Position numbers and translations under genes: made by a program. From the NCBI RefSeq assembly GCF_034479375.1, contig NZ_CP140155.1, positions 3,944,501 to 4,008,500 on the forward strand: 64,000 nt of DNA. The letters are read 5' to 3'. Shown here piece by piece: positions 30,881 to 39,062 of this stretch; within the stretch, counting starts at the first letter, position 1; the number at the start of each line of letters is the position of its first letter. Under the pieces are notes generated by a model, which did not search any database, was not told where the DNA came from, and was given only the letters and a program-made list of their open reading frames with translations. Source of the DNA: Rhodopseudomonas palustris. Lineage in GTDB: Bacteria; Pseudomonadota; Alphaproteobacteria; Rhizobiales; Xanthobacteraceae.

Positions 30881-31612
30881 ATGACAACCGCAAAACTCCT
30901 GGTCGTGGCAGCAGTGATCGGCACCGTCGGCACGCCCCAGGCGCTGGCCGCGTGCGAGATCGCCGACGCCAAGCTCGAAGAGGCGATTCAGGAGAATCCC
31001 CGGTTTCGCGGGCCGGCGAACAGTCAGGCCGTGCGCGACCTTCGGAGCCTGCGCGACGCCGCCTTCACGCTGCGATCCTATGGGCGCCACGACGACTGCG
31101 AGCGTCTGCTCGCCAACATTCGCGAACTGATCGCCGGGCCGCCGATGGGGTCGTTGGGAGACAATGACGAGGAGCAGGCCGACATCCAGAATTCCGCGCG
31201 CGAGCCGAAAGCGCGGCGCGGGACGCCGGCGGGCAGCCGCGACGACAAGGACGCCAAACCGCTGATCAGGATCGACCAGCTCACTCCCGGTTTGCGGACC
31301 GACGAGATGATCGGGGCGGAAGTCCGCAGTTCCGACGACAAGATCGTCGGCGAGGTCCGCAACATCGTGTTCGGTACCAAGGACGGGCGCGACTACGCGA
31401 TCATCGCGTCGGGCGGATTCTTCACCACCGGCAAGGACAGCATCGTGGTGCCGATCCGGTCGCTCAAAGTCACGCAGGATCGATCGAGCTTCTTTCTCCC
31501 GATCGTGAAGGACGTGATGGAGACCGTGCCGGTGATGCCCGATCAGGACTACAACTGGCTCTCGGACCCGAAATGGCGCGCCCGCAACGACGCGTTCTTC
31601 GAGAAGCCGTGA
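30881..31612 (+). CDS. secreted PRC-barrel domain protein
   Basis: A 243-residue exported protein. The signal peptide (MTTAKLLVVAAVIGTVGTPQ, cleavage near ALAAC) is followed by a helical segment with two Cys (ACEIADAK, DDCERLLA) and a charged linker. A PRC-barrel domain comes at about 145-220: LRTDEMIGAEVRSSDDKIVG, VRNIVFGTKDGRDYAIIASG and VPIRSLKV. Periplasmic PRC-barrel proteins are frequent among stress-induced genes of this order. It may be cotranscribed with the kinase and regulator upstream (90 bp gap), which would put it in the same response. Confidence 0.88.
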   Translation: MTTAKLLVVAAVIGTVGTPQALAACEIADAKLEEAIQENPRFRGPANSQAVRDLRSLRDAAFTLRSYGRHDDCERLLANIRELIAGPPMGSLGDNDEEQADIQNSAREPKARRGTPAGSRDDKDAKPLIRIDQLTPGLRTDEMIGAEVRSSDDKIVGEVRNIVFGTKDGRDYAIIASGGFFTTGKDSIVVPIRSLKVTQDRSSFFLPIVKDVMETVPVMPDQDYNWLSDPKWRARNDAFFEKP

Positions 31613-31721
31613 GCGCTATAGCGTTTTCGAGCGAAGTGGATACCGGTTCGCGTGAAGAAAACGCGTCAAATCAAGAATCGAGAGCTCCGGTTCTGATTCT
31701 ATCAGAACCGGAAAAGCGCTA
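31612..31721. repeat. conserved Rhizobiales intergenic repeat (AGCGTTTTCGAGCGAAGTGG type)
   Basis: Begins AGCGCTATAGCGTTTTCGAG, contains GATACCGGTTCGCGTGAAG and the hairpin CCGGTTCTGA-TTCTA-TCAGAACCGG (31687-31711), and ends AAAAGCGCTAG. The last three bases, read on the minus strand, supply the stop codon of the AbrB-like gene. This repeat is widespread in rhizobial genomes. Confidence 0.85.
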
Positions 31722-32798
31722 GTCGTCGAGATCGTCGGGGCTTCGTCCGAACCAGTGGACGATGCCGGGCGTCACGATCGAGACGTAGACGAAGCGCGAC
31801 AGGTGATGCGCGCCGACGAACACCGGATCGATGTGCAGCGTCAGCGCCAGCGCCATCATCGCGTCCATCGCGCCGGGCGCGAACGCCACCACCAGATCGG
31901 CGGTCCGCACCGGCGTGGTCAGCAGGATCGCGACCACGAACACCGACGAGATCGCGATGGCGACCGCGAACGAGCCGAGCGCAGCGGCGAGATAGCTGAG
32001 GATGGTGCGCAGCTTGATGGCGCCGAACCGCGATCCGATCAGCGTGCCGATCCCGACCAGCGCCGACAGATAGGCCCACTCCGGCAGCGTGCCCTCGACC
32101 AGCCCGGAGCCGTGCAGCACCGAGGAGCCGAGCATCGCGCCGAACATCCAGCTCGCCGGGAATTTGATCAGCCGCAGCAGCAGCGACGCGCCGACCGCGA
32201 CCGCCGCAATCGCCGCGAGCACCAGCGGCGTCGCCTCCGGCCCGCGCACCGGCAGCGGCCCGCCCGCCATCATGCCGGTCGCGGCCAGCAGCAGCGGCAC
32301 CGCGCTGGTCAGGATGATCACCCGCATGATCTGAACCACCGCGATGCCCGGCACGTCGGCCTTGCGCTCGGTGGCGAGCATGATGATCTGCGACAGCGCG
32401 CCCGGACTGCCGGCGAGCAGCGCCGAGGTGCGATCCCAGCCGTGGACCCGCTGCAGATAGATCGCGCTGCCGAACGTCGCGAAGAACGTCGCGACCGCGA
32501 GCAGCCCGATCGTCACCGGATACGAGCCGAGATTGTGGATCATCGCCGGCGACACCATCGAACCGAGCGAGACCCCGAGCGCCATCAGCACGATATGCGA
32601 CAGCGGCGGCGGCAGGCCCATGTTGCGGCCGGCGAGGCCCGCGGCGGCGACCGCCACCATGGCGCCGGTGATCAGCCCGCCGGGAAGCTGCACCCAATAG
32701 GACAGCCCGCCGCCGGCGGCGCCGATCGCGATGGTCTCCAGGACGTTGAGGGTTTTCGACCACAGCTCGGTGCGGGTCAGCGCGGGATTCGGGGGCAC
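31719..32798 (-). CDS. AbrB family membrane protein (AbrB duplication type)
   Basis: A 359-residue inner-membrane protein with about ten helices arranged as two halves, each carrying the AbrB duplication motif: GLSYWVQLPGGLITGAMVAV in the first and FPASWMFGAMLGSSVLHGSG in the second. AFAPGAMDAMMALALTLHID is another family marker. Relatives include E. coli AbrB, once thought to regulate aidB and now usually called a putative transporter; the substrate is unknown. The start is a GTG at 32798. Its stop codon lies within the adjacent dispersed repeat. Confidence 0.88.
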   Translation of the reverse strand: MPPNPALTRTELWSKTLNVLETIAIGAAGGGLSYWVQLPGGLITGAMVAVAAAGLAGRNMGLPPPLSHIVLMALGVSLGSMVSPAMIHNLGSYPVTIGLLAVATFFATFGSAIYLQRVHGWDRTSALLAGSPGALSQIIMLATERKADVPGIAVVQIMRVIILTSAVPLLLAATGMMAGGPLPVRGPEATPLVLAAIAAVAVGASLLLRLIKFPASWMFGAMLGSSVLHGSGLVEGTLPEWAYLSALVGIGTLIGSRFGAIKLRTILSYLAAALGSFAVAIAISSVFVVAILLTTPVRTADLVVAFAPGAMDAMMALALTLHIDPVFVGAHHLSRFVYVSIVTPGIVHWFGRSPDDLDD

Positions 32799-32980
32799 GC
32801 GACCTTATCGCAAATACAAATACCGCCGACAAATGCGAACGGCGCGTCCCGCCATACCGGTGGCGCGGCCGCAGGGCGGGCGGCGGCGACAGCAACGGTT
32901 GCAGTTCGACCAGTTTGCAATTGTCAGGGCGCAGAGCAGCGCTAGGATGTTCCCGGGTCATGAACCAGGAGACCGGGACG

Positions 32981-33505
32981 ATGAGAGCTCCACCATTCGG
33001 GACGATCGCAGCGGCCATGCTGGGGACGGCGCTGCTGACATGGATGTCGACGACGCCCGGCACCGCGCTGACCGCGCAGGAATGCAGCGCCCGATATCAG
33101 GCCGCCAAGACCGCCGGCACGCTCGACGGCCAGGGCTGGAGCGATTTCCGCAAGGCGCAATGCGGCGAGGTGGCCGCCGCCGCGGAGTCCAAGGACAAGG
33201 ACAAGGCGGAGCCGAAAGCCGACAGCAGGGCCGAAGCCAGGACGGACGCCAAAACCGAGGCCAAGACCGAGGCCAAGCCGAAAGCGAAGCCGAAATCCGC
33301 AGAGCCGACGACGCCGCAGGGACCGGCCGTGTTCCCGACCGCGGTCGACGCCAAATTCGCCAAGGAGAAGCCGACCCGCGCGCGGCTGCACACCTGCGCC
33401 GAGCAATGGAAGGCCAACAAGGCCGCCAACACCACCGGCGGGCTGCGCTGGATCCAGAAGGGCGGCGGCTACTGGAGCGAATGCAACAAGCGGCTGAAGG
33501 GCTGA
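32981..33505 (+). CDS. secreted Cys/Lys-rich hypothetical protein
   Basis: A 174-residue exported protein I cannot name. After a signal peptide (MRAPPFGTIAAAMLGTALLT and on), two related Cys-pair modules flank a low-complexity linker. The first is ECSARYQAAKTAG…FRKAQC, the second HTCAEQWKANKAAN…SECNKRL. Both have the C-x3-Y/W-x-A pattern, so the protein seems built from a duplicated motif. The linker repeats KTEAK/KPKAK units. ATG 32981 has AGGAG nine bases upstream; 32960 is an alternative. Similar secreted proteins occur across Bradyrhizobiaceae, without known function. Confidence 0.78.
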   Translation: MRAPPFGTIAAAMLGTALLTWMSTTPGTALTAQECSARYQAAKTAGTLDGQGWSDFRKAQCGEVAAAAESKDKDKAEPKADSRAEARTDAKTEAKTEAKPKAKPKSAEPTTPQGPAVFPTAVDAKFAKEKPTRARLHTCAEQWKANKAANTTGGLRWIQKGGGYWSECNKRLKG

Positions 33506-33606
33506 GGGCCTCCTCCGCTGCATTGCGGCATCGCGCGGCCGGGCAATTGACAGGCCCGGCTGATACGCCGCATCCGTGGCGGCTTCACGCACGCCCGGGG
33601 TGACGG

Positions 33607-33990
33607 ATGATCGCAAGTCTCGGCCTGATTCTGCTGTGCCAGCTCGTCGCCGAGGTGGTGGTGCGCGCGCTGGCGCTGCCGCTGCCCGGCCCCGTGCTCG
33701 GGCTGGTGCTGCTGTTGTTGCTGCTGCTCGCGCGCGACCGCTTCAAATGGCTGGCGGTCGGGCCGCTGCGCCAGGACGGCGTCGAGAACGCCTCGAAGGG
33801 AATGCTGGCGCATCTGTCGCTGCTGTTCGTGCCGGCCGGCGTCGGCGTAGTCCAGCAGCTCGACATGATCGCCGCGCACGGCGTCGCGATCGCGCTGGTG
33901 CTCGCCGGCTCGGTGCTGATCACGCTGCTGGTGACGGTCGCGACCTTCCTGGTCACCGCCCGGCTGCTGTCGATGTGGGGCGCGCGATGA
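33607..33990 (+). CDS. CidA/LrgA family membrane protein
   Basis: A 127-residue holin-like membrane protein with four helices, of the CidA/LrgA family implicated in murein hydrolase control and, in some bacteria, export of small metabolites. Typical elements are LILLCQLVAEVVVRAL and LPLPGPVLGLVLLLLLL (the P-G-P turn), then SLLFVPAGVGVVQQLD. The stop codon overlaps the start of the partner gene by four bases (ATGA), so translation is coupled. Sequence alone does not separate Cid from Lrg type. Confidence 0.93.
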   Translation: MIASLGLILLCQLVAEVVVRALALPLPGPVLGLVLLLLLLLARDRFKWLAVGPLRQDGVENASKGMLAHLSLLFVPAGVGVVQQLDMIAAHGVAIALVLAGSVLITLLVTVATFLVTARLLSMWGAR

Positions 33991-34709
33991 GCAGCGATCC
34001 GTTCTCGCTGTGGGTCTATCTGTCACAGACGCCGCTGCTGTGGCTGACGGTGACGCTGCTGGTCTACGCCGGGACCGACGCGGTGTCGCAGGCGACCGGA
34101 CGCAATCCGCTGATGAATCCGGTGCTGCACGCGATGTGGATCATCGGCGCCTTCCTGTGGCTGACCGGCACCTCCTACACCAGCTACTTCAGCGGCGCGC
34201 AGTTCGTGCACTTCCTGCTCGGCCCGGCGACCGTGGCGCTGGCGGTACCGCTGTACGAGAACCGCCATCGGGTGATCGCCGCGATCGTGCCGATGGCGAT
34301 CGCGCTGGTGGTCGGCTGCGTCGCCGCGATCGTCTCGGTGGTGGTGCTGGCGCAGCTCGCAGGATTGCCCGAGCCGGTGGTGCTGTCGCTGGCGCCGAAA
34401 TCGGTCACCGCCGGCGTCGCGATGGGCATCAGCGAATCGCTGCACGCCGATCCGTCGCTGACCGCGGTCGCGGTGATCCTCACCGGCATCATGGGGGCGA
34501 TCGTGGTGACGCCGCTGATGAACGCGCTCGGCATCCGCGATTTCCGCGCCCGCGGCTTCGCGGTCGGGCTGGCGTCGCACGGCATCGGCACCGCCCGCGC
34601 GTTCCAGGTCGACGCCATCGCCGGCGTGTTCGCCGGCATCGCCATGAGCCTCAACGCACTGATCACCGCGCTGCTGGTGCCGGTGCTGGTGACGCTGCTG
34701 GTGAGGTAG
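33987..34709 (+). CDS. lrgB: LrgB/CidB family membrane protein
   Basis: A 240-residue partner of the CidA/LrgA protein, with about eight membrane segments. Family motifs are visible: SYFSGAQFVHFLLGPATVAL, LSLAPKSVTAGVAMGISE and GLASHGIGTARAF, the last two being the most conserved in LrgB. ATG 33987 overlaps the upstream stop by ATGA, giving a two-gene operon. In other bacteria the pair influences cell lysis, pyruvate or glycolate export; no LytTR-type regulator is adjacent here. Confidence 0.94.
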   Translation: MSSDPFSLWVYLSQTPLLWLTVTLLVYAGTDAVSQATGRNPLMNPVLHAMWIIGAFLWLTGTSYTSYFSGAQFVHFLLGPATVALAVPLYENRHRVIAAIVPMAIALVVGCVAAIVSVVVLAQLAGLPEPVVLSLAPKSVTAGVAMGISESLHADPSLTAVAVILTGIMGAIVVTPLMNALGIRDFRARGFAVGLASHGIGTARAFQVDAIAGVFAGIAMSLNALITALLVPVLVTLLVR

Positions 34710-34826
34710 TTCGGCCCGCTCGTGTTCGCGGCGCGTGAGAGGAGAGTTGCTTCAACTCGGTGGTTCAGAGTCCGCGTTCCGACGAAGCGCCCGCTCCATC
34801 CTCAGCCGTCCGCGAAAGCGGAGGGC

Positions 34827-34895
34827 CCAGTATTGCAGAGCACGGATGATGATCGCGGGGGGCGGATGATGATCGCGAACGCTCTGGGATACTGG
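34827..34895. repeat. inverted repeat enclosing a tandem 14-mer
   Basis: Near-perfect inverted arms CCAGTATTGCAGAGC (34827-34841) and GCTCTGGGATACTGG (34881-34895) enclose two direct copies of GGATGATGATCGCG (34844-34857, 34864-34877). GGATACTGGGCGGATTCGCC-type sequence is a known intergenic repeat in this family. Confidence 0.7.
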
Positions 34896-35036
34896 GCGGA
34901 TTCGCCCGGTCGCGCCGGGCGATCACGGCGGGGGTGGCGACGAACGTGATTTGTCGCCGCGACCGCTGCGCGCTAGAGTCGTTCTGTTTCTGATGGAATC
35001 AGCGCTGGCGTTCAGGGATCCTCGCCGCATGCACAA

Positions 35037-35143
35037 CCTCATGGTGAGGAGGCGCGTAGCGCCGTCTCGAACCATGCGCGGTCGGCCCTGAGTCTCCGCA
35101 TCCTTCGAGACGCCCGGCTTCGCCGGGCTCCTCAGGATGAGGA
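35037..35143. repeat. dispersed palindromic repeat, family B, double copy
   Basis: Two units, 35037-35076 (CCTCATGGTGAGGAGGCGCG…) and 35099-35143 (CATCCTTCGAGACGCCCGGC…CTCAGGATGAGG), lie in opposite orientation. Together with the inverted repeat at 34827-34895 they fill most of the 527 bp gap 34710-35236, where I see no gene. Confidence 0.8.
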
Positions 35144-35236
35144 GTCAGTGCATCTGGCAAGGGTCATATCGCTTCAATCAATCGATGAACCGCGCTAGGC
35201 TGGTGATGCTGTGCTACCGCCGCAAGGAGCCGGACC

Positions 35237-35704
35237 ATGACCGACGCATCAGCCTTGCCGACGTCCGCCGCTGCTACGCATCGCGTGCATGGATCGGCCT
35301 CCCGCCGTGCCATTGCGCTGATCGTCGCTGCCGCCGCGATTGTCGCAGCACTGCTGGCGACATTGCCCGACGCGACCAGTCTCGCCGCTCGGCAATCCGA
35401 CGCCGAACTGGTGATGCTGCTGCGCTTCATGGCCGCCGTGAAGGCGCTGCTCGCCGTGTTCGCGCTCGGCGCCGCGGTGTGGCGGCTCGGCTACCCCGCG
35501 TCGCCGGCTCTGTCGCTGATCTATGTGATCGCGCCGGCGCTGATGTGCGCCGCGCCTGTCGTGATCTGGCAGATCGCGCATGTCGGGTTCGGCGCCGCGT
35601 TGTTTCACGCCGGCTTCGTGCTGCTGCTGCTGGCGCTCTATGCCGATCGCGGCGACGCGGCCGAATTGGCGAAGTCCGCCGTGCTGCGGCTGCGCCGGGC
35701 GTAG
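35237..35704 (+). CDS. small membrane protein, function unknown
   Basis: A 155-residue protein with four predicted membrane segments (AIALIVAAAAIVAALLATL; LLRFMAAVKALLAVFALGAA; LSLIYVIAPALMCAAPVVIW; GAALFHAGFVLLLLALYAD) and a hydrophilic Ser/Ala-rich N-terminus. ATG 35237 follows AAGGAGCC with good spacing. I do not recognise a family. It converges on the hydrolase gene with only 2 bp between stop codons. Confidence 0.72.
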   Translation: MTDASALPTSAAATHRVHGSASRRAIALIVAAAAIVAALLATLPDATSLAARQSDAELVMLLRFMAAVKALLAVFALGAAVWRLGYPASPALSLIYVIAPALMCAAPVVIWQIAHVGFGAALFHAGFVLLLLALYADRGDAAELAKSAVLRLRRA

Positions 35705-35706
35705 GC

Positions 35707-36780
35707 TCAGCCTGTCCCGTTCAGCCAGTCCAGCAAGGCGGCATTGATCTCGCGCGGATAAGTGTGGCTGAGATCCGCGATCTCGCGATAGCTGACATCG
35801 GCGCCGGCGGCGACCAGCGCCTGTTGCGCCTGCCGCGCCATTTCGACCGGAAACATCCAGTCGTGCCGGCCGTGCACGATCTGGATCGGCAGCCCGCGCA
35901 GCCGCGCCGGATCGGCCATGCCGGCCAGTAGCGGATGGAAGCTCGCGGCGATCGGCGCGAGATGCGTGAAGGGTGAGGCGCGCTCCAGTCCGGTGACGTA
36001 GCAGAACGTGCCGCCGTCGCTCAGCCCGGTGACCAGCAGCCGTTGCGGATCGATCGACCATCGCGAGCGGATGAACGCGACGATGCGCGAAAGATTCGGC
36101 GTGTCGGCGTCCTCACCCATCAGCGCCCAGGTCGGCCCGGTCGCGGTCGGCGCGACCACGATCGCGCCGCGGCTGCGGGCGTCGCGCAGCCAGCTCCACA
36201 GAAACAGCCGGCCGTGGCCGCTGCCGCCATGCAGCGCCACCACCAGCGGCCAGGCGCGCTCCGGCGTGTAGTCCTCGGGCACGTAGAACGAGAACCCGCC
36301 GCGGCTGCCCGGTTCGTTGTCGTGGTGGAACACGCCGCTGTCGGGATGCTTCGGCTGCGCCAGCCGGGCGAGCACGGCGTCGTCCTCGCGCAGCGCCGGA
36401 TCGAGATAGAGGCCGGACACCGGCGGCAGGGTCGCCGCCAGCGGATACAGCGCCTCGAGCGCCTGCGGCAGATGGCGCAGCGCGCGGAACACCGAGACGA
36501 GATCGCCCTGCCCGCCGTCGACCGCGCGCAGCCCGTCGAACGCCGCGAGCACATGCTCGCCCGCGAGCTTCAGCGGCTCGCGCAGATGCGCGAACGCATC
36601 CGGCCAGGCCGCCAGCCGCGGCAGTTCGGCGCGCAGATCGGCGTCGGGCTCGCCGGCGAGCCGCATCACCTCGCCGAATTCCGGCGGATGTAGATAGCGC
36701 GCGACGAAGCCCAGCGCCTCGATCGACCGCAGCAGCGGCGGCAGCAGCGCCACGATGTCGTCGACCACGGCATCGCTCAT
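35707..36780 (-). CDS. alpha/beta hydrolase (esterase/phospholipase-like)
   Basis: A 357-residue cytosolic hydrolase. The N-terminal 150 residues are a helical region (VVDDIVALLPPLLRSIEALG) of unknown role. The catalytic part follows: SFYVPEDYTPERAWPLVVAL, HGGSGHG (oxyanion loop), nucleophile elbow VTGLSDGGTF (GLSDG), acid in VHGRHDWMFPV and His in DLSHTYPRE. The layout resembles PHB-depolymerase/feruloyl-esterase-type enzymes. ATG 36780 follows GGAGAGA; an ATG at 36819 is less likely. The substrate is unknown. Confidence 0.85.
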   Translation of the reverse strand: MSDAVVDDIVALLPPLLRSIEALGFVARYLHPPEFGEVMRLAGEPDADLRAELPRLAAWPDAFAHLREPLKLAGEHVLAAFDGLRAVDGGQGDLVSVFRALRHLPQALEALYPLAATLPPVSGLYLDPALREDDAVLARLAQPKHPDSGVFHHDNEPGSRGGFSFYVPEDYTPERAWPLVVALHGGSGHGRLFLWSWLRDARSRGAIVVAPTATGPTWALMGEDADTPNLSRIVAFIRSRWSIDPQRLLVTGLSDGGTFCYVTGLERASPFTHLAPIAASFHPLLAGMADPARLRGLPIQIVHGRHDWMFPVEMARQAQQALVAAGADVSYREIADLSHTYPREINAALLDWLNGTG

Positions 36781-36875
36781 CGCAAGTCTCTCCACATGAA
36801 CCGGCGGCTCCGCCGTCATGAGCAGAGAGTGGCGATCCTCCGGATCAAAGCAAGCCGCGTCGGCCCGCTCACGGC

Positions 36876-36904
36876 AAAACGCCGCGCGAGGGTGTCGCGC
36901 GGCG
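36876..36904 (-). terminator. terminator of the chemoreceptor gene
   Basis: Perfect 10-bp stem CGCCGCGCGA / TCGCGCGGCG with a 5-nt loop, followed on the minus strand by TTTT. It lies 34 bp after the chemoreceptor stop. Confidence 0.88.
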
Positions 36905-36938
36905 CTGTCTGGACGATTTGCGGTGCCGAAGCGGCCGA

Positions 36939-38633
36939 TCAGGCCGCCCGCACCGTCTCCAGGAAGGTGGCGACTTCTTCCTTCAGCCGGTTGCTGTCCT
37001 GCGACAGCGATTTCGCCGCGGACAGAACCTGCGACGACGCCGAGCCGGTTTCGGTCGCGCCGCGCTGGACGTCGGTGATGTTGGAGGACACCTGCTGGGT
37101 TCCCTGCGCGGCCTGCTGCACGTTGCGCGAGATCTCCTGGGTCGCGGCGCCCTGCTCTTCCACCGCCGAGGCGATGGTCGAGGCGATTTCCGACATCCGG
37201 CCGATGGTCAGGCCGATCTCCTTGATGGCCGACACCGACTGATCGGTCGCGGCCTGGATGCCGGTGATCTGCTGACCGATTTCGCCGGTCGCTTTCGCGG
37301 TCTGTTCGGCCAGCGCCTTCACTTCCGACGCGACCACCGCGAAGCCGCGGCCGGCCTCGCCGGCGCGCGCCGCCTCGATGGTGGCGTTCAGCGCCAGCAG
37401 GTTGGTCTGGCCGGCGATGGTGTTGATCAGTTCGACGACGTCGCCGATCCGCGCCGCGGCCGCCGACAGCATGCCGACGCTGTCGTTGGTCTTGCGGGCC
37501 TGATCGACCGCATCATTGGCGATCCGCGCCGATTCCTGAACCTGACGGCTGATCTCGGTGATCGAGGACGACATCTCCTCGGTCGCCGAGGCCACCGACT
37601 GCACGTTGGTCGAGGCTTCTTCGGACGCCGCCGCGACCGCGGTGGTCAGTTCCTGGGCGTGGCCGGCGGTGGCGGTGAGCGTGCTGGCCGAGGCTTCCAG
37701 CTCGGTCGACGCCGACGACACCGTCTCGACGATCTGGCCGATCGCCGACTCGAATTGCCGGGTCGCCGTATCGACGCGCTGGGCGCGGGCGATCTTGGCA
37801 TCGGCCTCATGCGCCGCGGCTTCGTCGGCCGCCTTCTTGGCGATCAGCGCCTCCTTGAAGACCTGCAGCGCATCGGCCATCGCGCCGATTTCAGTGCTCG
37901 CGCCACGATAGGGCACGTCGGCGGAAAGATCGCCCTGGCCGAGGGTCTGCATCGGCTTGATGATCGCGGCGATGCCCGACGTGATGTCGCGGACCACCAT
38001 CACGCTGGCGATGACGCCGACCACGATCGCCACGCCGAGGATCGACACCACGATGAAGAACGCCGAGGTGTAGGTCGATGTGGCGACGCCGCTCGCATGG
38101 GTGGCGCCGTTGTTGTTGAGCGCGATGTCCTTGCTCATCGCCTCGTCCATACGAGCACCGATCGGATTGAAGGTGCTGGAGAGCATCTCAACGCCCTCGG
38201 CCGAGATCTGCCCGTCATGGCTGTTGCGCGACAACTCGAGCAGCTTCGGGACAATGGCCCGGTATTTCGCCCATTCGGCGACCCATGTTTCGTAGATCTG
38301 CCGCTCCTCCGGCGACGAGATCAGCGGCTCGTAGGTATTCTGGGCCTTCTTGATCCGCTCTTCGTTGTCGGCCAATTGCTTTTCGATGTTGGCCATGCGG
38401 CTGGGGTTGGTCTCCAGCAGGTGGTTTCGCAGGTTCAGCCGATAGCGGATGACTTCAGCCCGAATATCGCCGAGGGTCATGATGGTCGGCAGCCAGTTGC
38501 TGGTGATCTCGACCGTGGCGGCGTTGATCCCCTGCATTTTCAGCAGGCCGATCGCGCCCAGGCCCGACATGGCGATCAACAGAGCCGCGACCAGCGTGGT
38601 GATCTTGGTGCGAATGGAGAGCTTTGCTAACAT
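36939..38633 (-). CDS. methyl-accepting chemotaxis protein
   Basis: A 564-residue transmembrane chemoreceptor. Membrane helix one is at about 10-30; a four-helix-bundle periplasmic sensor (4HB_MCP type) covers 35-185; helix two is at about 190-215; then comes a HAMP domain ([20 protein letters not shown]) and a long cytoplasmic coiled coil. The signalling tip reads [20 protein letters not shown] then [16 protein letters not shown], the universal CheA/CheW contact region. No chemotaxis genes adjoin, so this is an orphan receptor joining the cell's main array. The ligand is unknown. A strong terminator follows. Confidence 0.95.
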   Translation of the reverse strand: MLAKLSIRTKITTLVAALLIAMSGLGAIGLLKMQGINAATVEITSNWLPTIMTLGDIRAEVIRYRLNLRNHLLETNPSRMANIEKQLADNEERIKKAQNTYEPLISSPEERQIYETWVAEWAKYRAIVPKLLELSRNSHDGQISAEGVEMLSSTFNPIGARMDEAMSKDIALNNNGATHASGVATSTYTSAFFIVVSILGVAIVVGVIASVMVVRDITSGIAAIIKPMQTLGQGDLSADVPYRGASTEIGAMADALQVFKEALIAKKAADEAAAHEADAKIARAQRVDTATRQFESAIGQIVETVSSASTELEASASTLTATAGHAQELTTAVAAASEEASTNVQSVASATEEMSSSITEISRQVQESARIANDAVDQARKTNDSVGMLSAAAARIGDVVELINTIAGQTNLLALNATIEAARAGEAGRGFAVVASEVKALAEQTAKATGEIGQQITGIQAATDQSVSAIKEIGLTIGRMSEIASTIASAVEEQGAATQEISRNVQQAAQGTQQVSSNITDVQRGATETGSASSQVLSAAKSLSQDSNRLKEEVATFLETVRAA

Positions 38634-39062
38634 GAAAAACGTCCTGCCGATTCAGGCGCCGGGGGATGTGCTGTGGGTGATGTACAGACAGAGGGCCGCC
38701 GCTCTGCCTGACACCTCGGAGCTGGTCCGAAGCATGGCCGTATCAGCAGCATGGTGTGGGATGGAACTTTTTGCATAGTTAACAATCGACCACGTATCGC
38801 TACGAGGCGACGTTGGTGGCGATGAAGCGCTTTCGCTTCCGGAGTGATCGCCGGACCGTCCTTCGTCGGGCGCGGCTAAGGATTTCCATCCGCCGTCCAA
38901 TGTCTTACGCTGCGGCGAGAGAATGCCGCGATACGCGTGTCGCGATCGGGAGAGTTGCAGGAGTCGCTGCGATACACGCCACGTTTGCAGGACTACGTTC
39001 GGCGCGGGAGCCAATCGTCCGCCTCGATCGTTGGCTCCGGCGACGGCAATGGGGATTTTTGA
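38634..39062. other. 429 bp noncoding gap
   Basis: Divergent spacer between the chemoreceptor and the AI-2E transporter. An AT-rich patch (about 38766-38795, TTTTTGCATAGTTAACAATC) probably holds the chemoreceptor promoter. I see no gene or repeat in the remainder. Confidence 0.5.

Noticed and set aside
34722..34949. 75-codon frame after the lrgB-type gene
   Set aside because: Made almost entirely of the inverted repeat; the peptide ALGYWADSPGRAG is the usual translation of that repeat.
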